Assembly: GCA_017399225.1 (NCBI GenBank)
Contig: JAFQEB010000078.1
Coordinates: forward strand, 1 to 19,070
Reading direction: 5' to 3'
DNA length: 19,070 nt
DNA from: Clostridia bacterium
GTDB taxonomy: Bacteria; Bacillota_A; Clostridia; Christensenellales; Aristaeellaceae
Shown here in pieces: positions 1-10,419 of this stretch. The stretch's first letter is position 1. Every line of letters starts with the position of its first letter. A model generated the notes under the pieces. That model was not told the DNA's origin and ran no database searches. It was given only the letters and a program-made list of their open reading frames with translations. Made by a program: the position numbers and the translations under genes.

Positions 1-675
1 CGTCGGACTCGGCGTGGGCGTCGGGGTTGCCGTCGGCGTCGACGTAGGCGTCGGCGTAGGCGTCGGCGTCGGCGTAGGCGTCGGCGTAGGCGTCGGCGTC
101 GGCGTAGGAGTCGGCGTAGGCGTCGGTGTCGGCGTAGGCGTCGGTGTCGGCGTAGGCGTCGGACTCGGCGTCGGCGTCGGCGTAGGAGTCGGCGTCGGTG
201 TTGGTGTCGGCGTCGGTGTCGGAGTCGGAGTCGGCGTTGCCGTCGGCGTGGGCGTCGGACTCGGTGTCGGCGTAGGCGTCGGTGTCGGTGTCGGCGTAGG
301 CGTAGGCGTCGGCGTTGCCGTAGGCGTCGGCGTGGGCGTCGGTGTCGGCGTAGGCGTGGGCGTTGCCGTAGGTGTCGGCGTCGGACTCGGCGTCGGTGTC
401 GGCGTCGGACTCGGCGTCGGTGTCGGCGTAGGCGTAGGCGTAGGCGTCGGCGTAGGCGTCGGCGTAGGCGTCGGTGTCGGACTCGGCGTCGGTGTCGGAC
501 TCGGCGTCGGTGTCGGCGTCGGTGTCGGGGTGGGCGTCGGTGTCGGCGTCGGACTCGGCGTCGGTGTCGGTGTCGGCGTAGGCGTCGGACTCGGCGTCGG
601 TGTCGGCGTCGGCGTGGGCGTCGGCGTGGGCGTCGGTGTCGGCGTAGGCGTCAGTGTCGGTGTCGGAGTCGGCGT
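1..675 (-). repeat. Imperfect hexanucleotide repeat encoding a Thr-Pro linker
   Basis: The plus strand is almost purely GGCGTC/GGCGTA/GGTGTC-type hexamers. Read in the adhesin frame on the minus strand this gives (Thr-Pro)n with scattered Ser in place of Thr (from GGACTCGG units) and a few Ala (from GTTGCC units). The tract is about 225 residues long and continues past the left edge. Such linkers usually span the cell wall and may be O-glycosylated. The third-base and Ser/Ala variation shows the array is not freshly expanded throughout, though local blocks such as GGCGTCGGTGTCGGACTC recur. Confidence 0.95.
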
Positions 676-3600
676 CACGATCACCGCGTTGTTGAACGCA
701 ATGCGCTCTGCATTCGCAGACTTATTGACCGACAGCGTACCATCCCCATTGTCGGCAACCGTCACAGTTACCGTGTAGACCGTGGTGTCGTAAGTCACGT
801 CTGCGATATCGCCCGGAACCTCTCTTATGGTATACTCAAAGGTTTTTCCTGCATCGGCCTGCGTGTAGCCGATCTCGGTGAACGCAAAGCTGCCGTCAGC
901 GGCATTGCGAACCGTTTCAAGGACATTCCCGCCGGCGACTGCCAGCTCGAAGCTGAACATCCCTTCCGTGAGCTCCTTGCCGGTCAGCGTTTTGCTGCCG
1001 GTAAACTGCACGGAGCCATTGGCCGTATAGGTATTGGCAAAGTCCAGCGCCGTGTGGTCGACGTCAGCCGTCACATCCAGCGTGCCATCGCCGTTGTCGG
1101 ACACGGTCACCGTCATGGTACAAATCGCGGGGTCGTAGCCGACGCCGGGCTGCTCGTCGTTGACTTCCTGCACGATGTAGACATAGCTGCCAACGTCGTA
1201 CTGGTTGTACTCGATCGCGGAGAAGGCGAAGTTGCCGTCAGCGTCGTTCGTCACCGTTTCGATGACGGTGCCGTCCTCGTTGAGCAGCTCGAAGCTGAAG
1301 TCATCACCTGCCAGATCCTTGCCGGTCAGGGTCTTCACACCGCTGAACTGGATATCCCCCTCGGCCTCGTAGGTGTTGACGAAGTTCAGCGCCGTGTGGT
1401 CGATGTCAGCCGTCACATCCAGCGTGCCATCGCCGTTGTCTTCCACGGTCACCGTCATGGTGTAAATCGCGGGGTCGTAGCTGATGCCGGGCTGCTCGTC
1501 GTTGACTTCCTGCACGATGTAAATGTAGCTGCCAACGTCGTACTGGTTGTACTCAATCGCAGTGAAAGCGAAGTTGCCGCTGGCGTCATTCGTCACCGTT
1601 TCGATGACGGTTTCGTCCTCCCCGATCAGCTGGAAGCTGAAGTCGTCACCTGCCAGGTCCTTGCCGTTCAGGGTCTTCACGCCGCTGAGCTGGATATCCC
1701 CCTCGGCCTCGTAGGTGTTGACGAAGTTCAGCGCCGTGTGGTCGATGTCAGCCGTCACATCCAGTGTACCATCGCTGTTGTCAGCGACTTCCACAGTCAC
1801 GGTGTACACGGTGTCGTCAACCGTGATGCCGTTGCCGTCCTCGCTGATTTCGCGGATGGTGTAGGTGTGCTCGCCCACGTTAAGATGCGTGTACTCAATC
1901 GTCGGGTAGTTGATCTTGCCGTTCAGGTCGTTATAGGCTACAGCAATGTAGCTTCCCTCTTCGTAAACCTCGAAGCTGTAGATATCATCTTCACGCCACT
2001 CGCGGCCTTCGATGGTCTTCGTGCCCTCGAAGGTTATTTCGCCTTTGGCCTCGTAGGTATTGGTGATGCTCTCGCCATTCAGCGCGAAATCCTTTACAAC
2101 CTCTTGGCCCTCATCCTCGCCGACGATTATCGTCTCGTAGGAGACGGTATAGCCGGCAGGAACATCGATTTCTCTGACCACATAGACAATCAGGCTGCCC
2201 TGCTCGTCATACTTGAGCAGGTTGGACCAGGTGTACACGTCGCCGCTGCAGGTGGGAACGGCAGCCTTCACCGGCGTGAGGATCTCCTGACCATCGCTGC
2301 CAACCGTGCGGATGCACAGCTGCAGGCTGTCAGTCAGGTCGGCGCCGGCATTGACGCCGCCCATCCAGACCTTGATGACGGAGACTTCCGTTACTTCAAG
2401 GGTGTTGGTGATGACAAAGCCGCTGGCTGCATCGCCGGTGATCGTCCTCACATAGCCTTCGGGCACGTCAGACTCGTCCGCCGTGTAGATGATCTCCCGG
2501 CCGTCCGCCGTGTACTTGGGCAGGCCGGTGAAGCTCCATTCGGTCTCGCCGGACTTCAGCGTCACGGACTTGTCCGTCTGCACGTTATCCGCATACAGCC
2601 AGATGGTGATCTCCTCCGGACGCGTGCCGCCGGCATTGTTGTTGTCAGCCCAGACCTTCGTGCCGGAAATGCTCACGGCCGCCTTGTTTTCGAAGACAGG
2701 CACCTTCTCGAAGAGGTCGTAAGGCTGATACTCGCCGTCCTCCTTGATGTACACCTTCGTTTTGCCCATGCGGTCGATGGTCACCTTGTACTCGTACTCA
2801 GCGGTGTCGTAGATGTAGTTGCCGCCGGCGTCCACCTCACGCAGAATGTACTCGTACTCCGTCAGACCATCCACGGTCGTGGGCAGGTCATCCTTGTCAT
2901 AGTCCACCCGCAGCCAGACCTGGTTGACCCATTTGCTCTGATCCTCCGGGTCATACGACACATCCGGGTTCAGACCTGCAAAGAAGTCGGGGCCGTAGCT
3001 GCTGTTTTCCTTCGCCACAACCTCGTCGGTCTTCGCATCCACCAGCTCGAAGGCGAAGGTGTCTTCCACATACTGGCCATCGACCTTCTTGTTCGCCACG
3101 AAGATCTCGAAACTCTGGAAGTAGCTGTTGTAGACGGAGAAATAGCCGTCTTCACTGGTTTCGTAGCCCTTTGTTCCCTCCGGGTCCGAGTTGTAGTGCA
3201 CCACAACGCCGGCAGGAACCTTGGACAGATCCTCCTTGACGATATACTGATCGCCGTCGGGCAGGATCGGCATGTTGTACCACCAGTACAGGTCGCTCTT
3301 CTCTTCGCCCTTGCCGTCTTCAAACTCAGGCCGCAGGGCATTGCCATCCGTACCCTCCACAAGGGTCTGGGTTCCGTCGGCAGAGAGGATGTACAGCTCC
3401 AGCGCGCCGGACACATCCACGCCCAGCGTGTCATTTTCAAAGTTGCCCTCGGCGTTGTGCCAGTTCTTGTGTACGCACAGGTCGATGGTATTGCGCTCGT
3501 TGATGATCACGCCGGTTTCGCCAACGGGCTTGTTATCCACATTCGCTTCGATGGTCACGGAATAGACCGTCTCGTTCAGCACATAGCCGGTCGGGGCGGT

Positions 3601-6600
3601 GATTTCCTGAATATAGTAGGTCTTGCCAGCCTCCAGACCGGCCAGGGACGCCTCGCCGTACTCGTCGGTAGTCAGCTCGTGCAGCTTCGTGGTGCACGCC
3701 TCGTTGGAGTACACGCCGAACAATGCGCCGGGCAGGGCATCGCCGGTCACGTTCCGCTTGGTGAACTTGAAGCCGCCAAGGGCCGTGTTGGTGAAGTCCA
3801 GCGCGGTGTAGTTGCCCGTGGCCTCGACCGCCAGGGTACCGTCTCCGTTGTCGTTGACATTCACGGTCACGGTATACACGTTGTCGTCCACTTTCACACC
3901 GCTGCTGCTTTGACTGGTTTCGCGGATGATGTAGGTGTGCTCGCCCACGTCGGCCATGGTGTAGTCGATCTGCGGGTAGATGATCCTGCCGTCCGCGTCG
4001 TTGGTCGCAGTCGCGATGACGGTATCGCCCTCCACGATTTCGAAGGTGAACACGTCCGCTTCGGTCATCTCGCGGCCCACGATGGTCTTCGTGCCCTCGA
4101 AGGTGATGGAGGCAGTGTACTCCTCGTTGACGACCGTCAGCTTCCCGCCATCCAGGGACAGCAGGGTATATGCCGCATCCGCAGGCAGGGAGGCCGTGCC
4201 GTCCTCCGTCACGGTGAAGCTCCATCTGTTTTCATCGCTCAGCCGGTAGCCGTTGGGGGCCTTGGTCTCCGTCAGGGTATAGCTGCCGGAGGTCAGGCCG
4301 CTGAAGGTGGCCGTGCCGGCCAGGCTGTCCTGATCGGGGCTGATGGTCTTGCCGGCTTCGTCCGTCAGGGTGAATTCCGCACCGTAAAGCGTCTCGCCCT
4401 CGCCGTTCTTCTTGACGATGGTCACGGAGACAGGATCGTTCGGCACCTGCTCCTCAGCGTAGGTACCGGCCGTCACGACAGACACGTTGCAGCCCGCCGC
4501 CTCGGTCAGCGCCGCCAGCTCGGAATCGCTGATGGCCATGCCGTAGGGCAGCAGCACATAGCACCACTGCCAGGGCGTCTCGTCCAGCATGTAGCCTGCG
4601 GGGGCCTGGGTCTCCTCCACCAGAATGATCTTGGCGACGTTGATCTTCTCCAGGAAGGTGATGACGCCGTCCGCATCCGTGGTGTAGATCACCGGCTCGC
4701 CCAGAGGATTTCCGGAAATATCGATCGTCGTCACGGAGAACTTCGCGCCGGACAGGCCGTCGGGGGCGCTCATGTTCGCATCCCGGCTGTCGATCTTGAA
4801 GATGCGGATGCCGACCTCGTCGTCCTCCACGGAGAAGCTGCCGCTCTGGTAGGAGGAGTTCACGTCAAAGGTGATCTCCACCGGCGTGACCGTGCGGCCC
4901 TCCAGGGAGGCCGTGTTCTGCAATCTCACGTCCTGCGTGCCCACGGGCTTGGTGGTCTTGACCTGGTAGGTCAGGCGCAGGGGCGTGTTATCCGGCACAT
5001 CCAGGGTGAAGCTCTTGCCGTCGCCGGCAAAGTTCAGCACATAGGTGTTGGCGGATGCGCTGCTGCCCGGGGCCAGGCGCGCGCCGGTGTCGGCGTTGTA
5101 GAGGCGGAAGGTATCCTGCAGGTAGAGGAACGCCTCCTTGCCCTCGCCCATGACGTCCTCCAGGCGGAGAACGTCGTCGCTGGCCATATCCAGACCGTAG
5201 GGGTTGATATCAATGGTGTAAGACACCTTGTTGCCGGCGGAGGCCATCCACTTGGCCTGCTTGTCCAGCACGACGTCGCTGATCACGGCGTTGCCGCTGG
5301 AGGTCGGGGTGCCGTTGACGTTGCCGTTCCACTCCGCAGTGGCACTGTTGGTCAGGGGGACGGTCACCGTTACTGCGGTGCTGCCGGCCTTGTCCAGCGC
5401 CTTCTGGATCGCCTCATCCTTGAAGACGGTGAAGTAGCGGATGCCGATGTCGGTGCTGGCCCAGGTGCCCTTGCCGCCCATCTTGACAGCCCAGTCGCCG
5501 CCGGGCTTGACAAAGGTGAGGGTAAAGGTGTTGGTGCTTTCGTCATAGGAGAAGGACGCGCCGAACTGGGGATCGGTCAGGTCAATCACCACGGACTTGG
5601 TGGAGTCGTTCTTCGCCCAGATGTAGAAGGCTTTCTTCCAGCCGTCGCCCTCGATGCCGTCAAGCGTCATTTCGGCGGGCAGAGTATCCGTCACGGTGAT
5701 GGTAATGGGGTCGGGATGGGTCTTGAACTCGTTCGCGCCCAGGCCCAGCTCCCACTGGACTTCCTGGTCGCCGTCGCCGTCATAATCCTTGTAGACGACC
5801 GTCTGGCCGTTCTCCGTCGCGCCCACCGTCTTGCTGATGGTGCTGAACTCGCGGGTGACCAGGGCCGTGGCGTCTTCGTCCGGCAGCTCAATGCCGGCCA
5901 CGCTGTAATCCAACCAGGCGTCGTTGTTGACGTTCCAGCGCTTGGTGTTGGAGGTTCCCTTGTCGGCATTGTGCACATAGCAGGTAATGCCCATGGTGGT
6001 GAAATACTTGGCGTTGTGCGCCTTCATCAGTTCCTTGATGGCCGGCACGTTGAACTCGATGACGAAGCCCTGCTGGCCGTCCGTGCCCAGATCATAGTCG
6101 GGGTGCGACTTCTTGATGGTGAAGTGGGTGCCCAGGATCAATCGCTCATGCTTGCCGTTCTGGGCATACACGTCGATCACCAGCGGTAGGTCGGTCAGCA
6201 TACGGTCGTGGTCGATCCATACCTCGCCCGCCGGGAACTGGCTGCTTCCGCCGGAAGAGCGGACCTTATCCACCAAGACCAGCTTGGTCAGGCTGTCAAA
6301 GGGGATCTTGGAGGGATTCTTGACCTCGATTAGCCACTGGGTCACATAGTCATTGACGATATACTTCCACTTCTTGGCCAGATCCAGCTTGACGCTTTCG
6401 CCAAACTGGGGCCACTCTTCACCGGGGATGGGGCCCACGCCGCTGCCGGGGACGGTATCCTCAAACCTGACCGTCCAGGCATTGCCCATGGGGGTGAAGT
6501 CATAGGTCTCCTCGGGCACGAGGGTATAGTAGGTCAGCTTGAACTTGCGGGTGCTGTCCTGGGGATCCGCCGACATACGGCCCGGGTAGAAGGTGAAGGT

Positions 6601-8487
6601 CTCATTGCCCTCGGCGTCCTTGCCGAAGGTGATATAGTCCGTGCCGTTCTTGTCCCACAGCTTGGCCAGGGAAACCGGCGTGCCGGTGGTCACATCCCAG
6701 ATGTCAAAGGAGGTGGAGCCGTTGGCCAGCAGCAGCTGGCCGCCCTTCATGGTATCGGTGATGACGGTATCGACGTTGGGGATGCCCCAGCCGAAGGTCA
6801 CATCCCAGCGGATGAGCTTGCCGCGCACGCCTTCCTTGTCATAGATGATATAGTTGCCGGAGGTGTCCATCTCGATGGCGCCGCGCTTGATGAAGGTATC
6901 CGGGCCGTAGATGGTGCCGGTTACCTCCTTGGTGGTCTCGTTGACATGGGTATCCCCGTCCACTGCGTCCAGGGTCGCCTTGTTCTTGATCTGGCGGCGC
7001 GCTTCCCAGCAGCTGTTGCTGCCCACCTTCAGCTGCGCAGCCTCCGAGAGGGCCAGCACGGTATCCGTCACCTTGACGGGCACCTTGAAGTAATACGCGC
7101 CGGGCGGGAGCAGCTCGCCATCCTCGGCCGTGAGGGTGATGCTGCGGTCATTGCCGCTGATGGGTGCGATGACCGTCGCCTTCACCTGCGACAGTTCCGG
7201 CAGGGCATTGGCGGCTGCCTTGCTCCAGAAGCCCTCGGCAGTGTTCGCACCCAGCAGGGTCACGGGCATCTTGTCGGTGTGCACGGCGTCGGCAATGATC
7301 TGATCCACCACGGTGAATGTGCTGAATTCATCCTTGGTGTAGACCACGACATAGTAATCCACATAATAGTCGCTGCCGCTGCGGTATACGATGGAATGCT
7401 GGTGCTGTTCGACGATGCACTTATCCACCTTGAAGCGGTTGGAGATCTCATTGTTCCAGGCAATGGAAGCCTGGGCCGTCAGAGGCGTCTTGAGGGACGC
7501 GTCGTTTTCCAGCAGCTCGACCGTGTTGAACTTGTCATAACCGTTCAGCTTTGCCTGGGCCGCATCGGCGTCCACCTTCATGGTGTACTTGAGGGTATAA
7601 GCACCCTTCTTCAGCACCGAAGCGCCGCCGATGGAGAAGAGGTTCGCCGTATCATAATTCTGCACAGAAGCCGTCAGGCCCGTCACAGGGCCGGTCAGCA
7701 TGGGAGTACCGATGATATCGCCGGTCAGGGCGCTGTTGCTGGCGGCGATCACATCCCGCAGCGTCAGCTTGGCGGAATAGTAAGCCACATCCGCCTGGCC
7801 GGTGATATTCATATCCTGATCCAGGGTCAGGGTGACGGTGTAATCCACCTCGTACTGCCCATCACGGTACATGGGCGCGGACGCCGTCTTGGTCAGCGCA
7901 TAGCCGGCCTTGAGCTGCAGGGGGAAATCCGTACCGGCGGCATGGAATACCACCTTGCCGTCCTCCGGCTTGTTCTGCACATTCAGCGCGCCGGCAAAGC
8001 CCAGCTCCGCCGCTTCCACGATGGTGTTGTGATTGGCGGCGGCCACCCACTCGTCATCAAAGCGGATGCGGATCTTCCCGTCCTCGATCCACCAGCGGAA
8101 CAAAGGCTTGCCCTGATACTCCGCCACGTTGTCGAAGTCAGCCGGGTGCAGCTCCGTCGGGTATGAGCCCTCGATATTGCCGCTGAAATCCAGATCCGCG
8201 ACCAGGTCGGCCGGGCTGTTTGCCTTGAGGAAGGCCACCAGCTCCTCCGAATTGAACTCGGACATCTTCAGCTTGAAGAAGATGCTCTGCCCGTTCTCCA
8301 CATAGTCCGGCAGCGGCGTTCCGCCGGCGTCGGAAACCAGCTGCACAGTCAGGCTGGCATAGTCCTCCAGCTTTGCCTCCGTTGCGGCCTCCGCGTGTGT
8401 ACAGGGCGCTGCGCACACAAACAGAACCGCCAGCACTGCCAGCAGCCTTGTCATCCGGAGCAAGGTCTTCTTCAGCTTCTGATTCAT
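1..8487 (-). CDS. Giant secreted multidomain adhesin (SpaA/Cna-B/FctA repeats, Thr-Pro linker), C-terminus off the left edge
   Basis: A minus-strand frame runs from an ATG at 8487, with AAAGGAA 8 nt upstream, to base 1 without a stop: at least 2829 residues. Residues 1-35 form a signal peptide (KLKK, hydrophobic core, Ala-rich cleavage region near AEA). Adhesin-type Ig-like modules begin near residues 198, 350, 522, 699, 876 and 1071, several with a Y-x-V-x-Y/W pattern. SpaA-like modules lie at about 1225-1301, 1347-1431 and 1567-1651 (E-x-x-A-P-x-G-Y motifs). Cna-B modules lie at about 1938-2030 and 2031-2134, and FctA/Spy0128-like modules at about 1453-1566 and 2143-2599, with the K-T-L-T-G-K, REV/QEV and F-x-NTY features expected for Lys-Asn isopeptide bonds. 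From about 2604 onward it is Thr-Pro. In this family a sortase motif usually follows such a linker; here it would lie outside the window. Role in adhesion is inferred from architecture; the ligand is unknown. Annotators may miss the gene because it lacks a stop here and long shadow frames overlie it. Confidence 0.93.
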   Translation of the reverse strand, partial: MNQKLKKTLLRMTRLLAVLAVLFVCAAPCTHAEAATEAKLEDYASLTVQLVSDAGGTPLPDYVENGQSIFFKLKMSEFNSEELVAFLKANSPADLVADLDFSGNIEGSYPTELHPADFDNVAEYQGKPLFRWWIEDGKIRIRFDDEWVAAANHNTIVEAAELGFAGALNVQNKPEDGKVVFHAAGTDFPLQLKAGYALTKTASAPMYRDGQYEVDYTVTLTLDQDMNITGQADVAYYSAKLTLRDVIAASNSALTGDIIGTPMLTGPVTGLTASVQNYDTANLFSIGGASVLKKGAYTLKYTMKVDADAAQAKLNGYDKFNTVELLENDASLKTPLTAQASIAWNNEISNRFKVDKCIVEQHQHSIVYRSGSDYYVDYYVVVYTKDEFSTFTVVDQIIADAVHTDKMPVTLLGANTAEGFWSKAAANALPELSQVKATVIAPISGNDRSITLTAEDGELLPPGAYYFKVPVKVTDTVLALSEAAQLKVGSNSCWEARRQIKNKATLDAVDGDTHVNETTKEVTGTIYGPDTFIKRGAIEMDTSGNYIIYDKEGVRGKLIRWDVTFGWGIPNVDTVITDTMKGGQLLLANGSTSFDIWDVTTGTPVSLAKLWDKNGTDYITFGKDAEGNETFTFYPGRMSADPQDSTRKFKLTYYTLVPEETYDFTPMGNAWTVRFEDTVPGSGVGPIPGEEWPQFGESVKLDLAKKWKYIVNDYVTQWLIEVKNPSKIPFDSLTKLVLVDKVRSSGGSSQFPAGEVWIDHDRMLTDLPLVIDVYAQNGKHERLILGTHFTIKKSHPDYDLGTDGQQGFVIEFNVPAIKELMKAHNAKYFTTMGITCYVHNADKGTSNTKRWNVNNDAWLDYSVAGIELPDEDATALVTREFSTISKTVGATENGQTVVYKDYDGDGDQEVQWELGLGANEFKTHPDPITITVTDTLPAEMTLDGIEGDGWKKAFYIWAKNDSTKSVVIDLTDPQFGASFSYDESTNTFTLTFVKPGGDWAVKMGGKGTWASTDIGIRYFTVFKDEAIQKALDKAGSTAVTVTVPLTNSATAEWNGNVNGTPTSSGNAVISDVVLDKQAKWMASAGNKVSYTIDINPYGLDMASDDVLRLEDVMGEGKEAFLYLQDTFRLYNADTGARLAPGSSASANTYVLNFAGDGKSFTLDVPDNTPLRLTYQVKTTKPVGTQDVRLQNTASLEGRTVTPVEITFDVNSSYQSGSFSVEDDEVGIRIFKIDSRDANMSAPDGLSGAKFSVTTIDISGNPLGEPVIYTTDADGVITFLEKINVAKIILVEETQAPAGYMLDETPWQWCYVLLPYGMAISDSELAALTEAAGCNVSVVTAGTYAEEQVPNDPVSVTIVKKNGEGETLYGAEFTLTDEAGKTISPDQDSLAGTATFSGLTSGSYTLTETKAPNGYRLSDENRWSFTVTEDGTASLPADAAYTLLSLDGGKLTVVNEEYTASITFEGTKTIVGREMTEADVFTFEIVEGDTVIATATNDADGRIIYPQIDYTMADVGEHTYIIRETSQSSSGVKVDDNVYTVTVNVNDNGDGTLAVEATGNYTALDFTNTALGGFKFTKRNVTGDALPGALFGVYSNEACTTKLHELTTDEYGEASLAGLEAGKTYYIQEITAPTGYVLNETVYSVTIEANVDNKPVGETGVIINERNTIDLCVHKNWHNAEGNFENDTLGVDVSGALELYILSADGTQTLVEGTDGNALRPEFEDGKGEEKSDLYWWYNMPILPDGDQYIVKEDLSKVPAGVVVHYNSDPEGTKGYETSEDGYFSVYNSYFQSFEIFVANKKVDGQYVEDTFAFELVDAKTDEVVAKENSSYGPDFFAGLNPDVSYDPEDQSKWVNQVWLRVDYDKDDLPTTVDGLTEYEYILREVDAGGNYIYDTAEYEYKVTIDRMGKTKVYIKEDGEYQPYDLFEKVPVFENKAAVSISGTKVWADNNNAGGTRPEEITIWLYADNVQTDKSVTLKSGETEWSFTGLPKYTADGREIIYTADESDVPEGYVRTITGDAASGFVITNTLEVTEVSVIKVWMGGVNAGADLTDSLQLCIRTVGSDGQEILTPVKAAVPTCSGDVYTWSNLLKYDEQGSLIVYVVREIDVPAGYTVSYETIIVGEDEGQEVVKDFALNGESITNTYEAKGEITFEGTKTIEGREWREDDIYSFEVYEEGSYIAVAYNDLNGKINYPTIEYTHLNVGEHTYTIREISEDGNGITVDDTVYTVTVEVADNSDGTLDVTADIDHTALNFVNTYEAEGDIQLSGVKTLNGKDLAGDDFSFQLIGEDETVIETVTNDASGNFAFTAIEYNQYDVGSYIYIVQEVNDEQPGISYDPAIYTMTVTVEDNGDGTLDVTADIDHTALNFVNTYEAEGDIQFSGVKTLTGKDLAGDDFSFELLNEDGTVIETVTNDADGNFAFSAIEYNQYDVGSYVYIVQEVNDEQPGVGYDPAICTMTVTVSDNGDGTLDVTADVDHTALDFANTYTANGSVQFTGSKTLTGKELTEGMFSFELAVAGGNVLETVRNAADGSFAFTEIGYTQADAGKTFEYTIREVPGDIADVTYDTTVYTVTVTVADNGDGTLSVNKSANAERIAFNNAVIVTPTPTPTLTPTPTPTPTPTPTPTPTPTPSPTPTPTPTPTPSPTPTPTPTPTPTPTPTPSPTPTPSPTPTPTPTPTPTPTPTPTPTPTPSPTPTPTPSPTPTPTATPTPTPTPTPTPTPTATPTPTPTPTPTPTPTPTPSPTPTPTATPTPTPTPTPTPTPTPTPTPTPTPSPTPTPTPTPTPTPTPTPTPTPTPTPTPTPTPTPTPTPTPTSTPTATPTPTPSPT
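1052..1735 (-). repeat. Two near-identical 342-bp tandem copies encoding FctA-type modules
   Basis: The segments 1052-1393 and 1394-1735 align at a constant 342-bp (114-residue) register. Each starts on the plus strand with GTGTGGTCGA(C/T)GTCAGCC. They share long identical blocks encoding, for example, [30 protein letters not shown] and YDVGSY. Diverged modules flank them at about 690-1051 and 1736-2080. One visible change is Tyr to Cys in the right-reading order: the 1052-1393 region's neighbour codes AICTM where the other copy codes AIYTM (bases near 1120-1135 versus 1463-1477). The identity implies recent duplication or gene conversion. Confidence 0.9.
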
Positions 8488-8570
8488 AACAACGTTCCTT
8501 TCATCGTTCGTACAGGTGGAACGAAGGGGGTATATCTCAAAACTCCAAACAGATACATTTCAACCAATAT

Positions 8571-8599
8571 ATTGTATCATATTGATTGGATGGTGTCCA
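8571..8599 (-). promoter_or_regulatory. Sigma-A-type promoter of the adhesin gene
   Basis: On the minus strand there is a -35 TGGACA (8599-8594), a 17-bp spacer, and a -10 TACAAT (8576-8571). The predicted start of transcription near 8564 leaves a leader of about 75 nt before the ATG at 8487. The two hexamers differ from consensus by one base each and the spacing is ideal. A loose CCAAT/ATTGG inverted repeat overlaps the -10. Confidence 0.75.
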
Positions 8600-8764
8600 T
8601 ATATCCCCAAAATACTGTTGGTATGCGTCAGGAAAGCATTCGGTTTTTGGGCATTTTGCCGAACAGAACGCACATGCTGTTCCGGCCGCTCCGGCAGAGG
8701 GGGGCGGGCTCCCTCAAACCATGTGCAGCACCACGTCCGACGCGTGATTATACCATTCTGCATA

Positions 8765-8793
8765 TTGTCCGAAATGAAAAACGGCGTTATAAT
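8765..8793 (+). promoter_or_regulatory. Sigma-A-type promoter of the response-regulator gene
   Basis: A -35 TTGTCC (8765-8770) is followed by a 17-bp spacer and a perfect -10 TATAAT (8788-8793). The predicted start near 8800 precedes the AGGAGG at 8821-8826 and the ATG at 8833. Confidence 0.7.
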
Positions 8794-8832
8794 GGGGGCA
8801 AGAATCGTGTCAGATCAAACAGGAGGCCGCAT

Positions 8833-9789
8833 ATGTATCAGGTATTCGTCGTGGAGGATGAGCTGTTGATCCGGCAGAGCATCCGCAATGTGATCGAAAA
8901 CATGCCGGGGCCGTATGCGCTGTGCGGCGAAGCGTCGGATGGAGAGATGGCCCTGTCCATGATGCAGGATCTGATGCCGGATATCGTTCTGACAGACATC
9001 CGGATGCCCTTCCTGGACGGGTTTGAGCTGATCCGCCACGCAAAGGCCATGATGCCCTGGCTCAAGATCGTCATCATCAGCGGCTATGGGGATTTTGAAT
9101 TCGCCCAGAAGGCCATCAGCCTGGGAGTGGATCAGTACCTGCTCAAGCCGATCCGGCCGCCGGAACTGACGAAGGCCATCGAGGACATGGCACGGCGCAT
9201 CGAGGCAGACAAGCAGCAGCGCACCTCTGCCCAGGGCTATGACAACAACGAGGTCCAACATGCCTTGCGCCAGCATTTCATGCAGCAGCTGCTGTACGGC
9301 GGGCTGCACACCAGCACGCTCCTGGAACGCGCCCACGCCCTCAGGCTGGACGTGGTCAGCCCCTGCTATCAGCTGGTACTGTTCTCCTTCGGCCCCGAGC
9401 AGCTGGATTACCGCCTGCTGCAGATCACCGTGCGCAATCTCCTGGAGCGGCTGGATTTCCCGCTGTACTTCTTCAGCGAGGCCAACCTGCTGACCGTACT
9501 TTGCGACGGGCGGGATCAGGCTTCCCTGAGCGAAAGCGTATACCAGTTCATCGCCATCCTGCGGCATGAGCTGCGGGAGCTCAGCCCGACCATCACCACC
9601 GTGGTGGGGAACCCGGTGCAGCGGCTGAGCGCAGTATGCCAGGCCTACCGGACCGCATCGGATCTGCTGCGGAAGGTGTACGGCGTATCCGCCGGACAGG
9701 TGGTGGATGTGAGCGACGCCGCGCAGATCGCTGCGGAGATGATCGAGCTGGGCGACCCCTTCGGCCCACAGTTCCAGACACGCCTGTAG
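8833..9789 (+). CDS. Response regulator, YesN type, 5' part (receiver domain) ending at an in-frame TAG
   Basis: Start ATG 8833 is set by AGGAGG at 8821-8826 (6-nt spacer); an upstream in-frame extension to 8395 has no such site. Residues 1-120 are a CheY-like receiver: acidic pair E8-D9, phospho-acceptor D55 in LTDIRMP, S83 in IISGYGDF, and K105 in YLLKPI. Residues 130-318 belong to the variable linker typical of YesN-type AraC regulators. The frame stops at TAG 9787-9789, and then continues open in the same frame to an AraC DNA-binding domain at 10419. With the TAG read as sense the protein would be 528 residues, a normal family length. As it stands the 318-residue product can be phosphorylated but has no DNA-binding domain. 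The likely partner is the histidine kinase at 11402-12862. Confidence 0.88.
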   Translation: MYQVFVVEDELLIRQSIRNVIENMPGPYALCGEASDGEMALSMMQDLMPDIVLTDIRMPFLDGFELIRHAKAMMPWLKIVIISGYGDFEFAQKAISLGVDQYLLKPIRPPELTKAIEDMARRIEADKQQRTSAQGYDNNEVQHALRQHFMQQLLYGGLHTSTLLERAHALRLDVVSPCYQLVLFSFGPEQLDYRLLQITVRNLLERLDFPLYFFSEANLLTVLCDGRDQASLSESVYQFIAILRHELRELSPTITTVVGNPVQRLSAVCQAYRTASDLLRKVYGVSAGQVVDVSDAAQIAAEMIELGDPFGPQFQTRL

Positions 9790-9819
9790 CAGACCTCTGC
9801 TTCCGACGTCCCCGCACTG

Positions 9820-10419
9820 GTGGACGAGGTTCTCAGCAGCCCCGAGGGCAACCGCTTCAACAGCACGCTCATGCGCTATTATGCCCTTATCGACCTGCTC
9901 AAGATGACCGCGCAGCAGGCCGTGAAGGCGTCCCCCTCGCTGGACATCAAAGACGTCGCGGCCCGCCTGAGCGAAAAGCACGACGTCATGACGGCCTCCG
10001 GCAGCCTCCCCGCCTTCCGGCAGGCAGCCATCGACCTGCTCCGGCAGGCCGTTGCCCTCCGGGAGGAAAACCTGAGCGCAATGAAATACAGCCACGTCAT
10101 CAGCAGGGCTGAAAAATACGTGGCTGAGAATTTTTGCGACCCGAACATATCCCTGATCAGCGTCGCCAAATATGTGGGGCTGAGCGCGGCGCATTTCAGC
10201 ACCGTTTTTTCCCAGACGGTGGGCCGCCCCTTCATCAATTATCTGACCGCCATGCGCATCGAGCGCGCCAAGGAACTGCTGGCCACCACCAATATGAAAT
10301 TGTCTACCATTGCCATGGAGATCGGCTACAATGAGCCCAACTACTTCAGCCACGTCTTCCGAAAGCTGGAGGGCATCACCCCCAAGGAATATCGCAACCG
10401 CACCCAGGGGGATCAGTAA
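9820..10419 (+). CDS. Response regulator, YesN type, 3' part (AraC-family DNA-binding domain)
   Basis: This is the same reading frame as the upstream receiver gene, beyond the TAG at 9787-9789; the open frame starts at 9790 and the first possible start codon is GTG 9820, which has no evident Shine-Dalgarno. It is best seen as the second half of one gene. The last about 100 residues are a canonical two-helix-turn-helix AraC domain: ISLISVAKYVGLSAAHFSTV, then the A-K-E-L-L segment, then IAMEIGYNEPNYFSHVFRK and the family signature G-I-T-P-K-E-Y-R. These residues look fully conserved, so the domain is not visibly decayed. Its stop TAA (10417-10419) overlaps the convergent lipoprotein gene by 7 bp. 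If the stop is real the fragment is probably untranslated or made only by reinitiation or readthrough. Confidence 0.8.
   Translation: MDEVLSSPEGNRFNSTLMRYYALIDLLKMTAQQAVKASPSLDIKDVAARLSEKHDVMTASGSLPAFRQAAIDLLRQAVALREENLSAMKYSHVISRAEKYVAENFCDPNISLISVAKYVGLSAAHFSTVFSQTVGRPFINYLTAMRIERAKELLATTNMKLSTIAMEIGYNEPNYFSHVFRKLEGITPKEYRNRTQGDQ

Larger units (their letters stand above)
8488..8832. other. 345-bp divergent intergenic region between the adhesin and response-regulator genes
   Basis: The region holds two back-to-back promoters, listed separately, and both ribosome-binding sites. The adhesin leader would be about 75 nt. An 11-base string, AAAACTCCAAA at 8539-8549, recurs at 12973-12983 upstream of the sugar importer. 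A loose inverted repeat CCAAT/ATTGG (8564-8568 and 8585-8589) straddles the adhesin -10. Between 8605 and 8760 I see only modest GC-rich inverted repeats (for example TTCGG/CCGAA near 8639-8663) and no gene. Confidence 0.6.

Noticed and set aside
1..675. CRISPR-like or satellite array
   Set aside because: Units are 6 bp with no spacers, and the tract is in frame with the surface protein as a Thr-Pro linker.
14..778. A Val-Gly repeat open frame on the plus strand
   Set aside because: It is the reverse reading of the Thr-Pro hexamer tract; the minus-strand frame is continuous with the rest of the adhesin.
1054..6189. A 1711-codon open frame on the plus strand opposite the adhesin
   Set aside because: It is the antisense shadow of the adhesin gene: repetitive V/G/H/R/L-rich text, no ribosome-binding site, and its own repeats mirror the adhesin modules. 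GC-rich codon use on the minus strand removes stops from this frame.
8395..8832. In-frame upstream extension of the response regulator
   Set aside because: It would cover both promoters and the start of the divergent adhesin gene; AGGAGG at 8821-8826 fixes the start at 8833.
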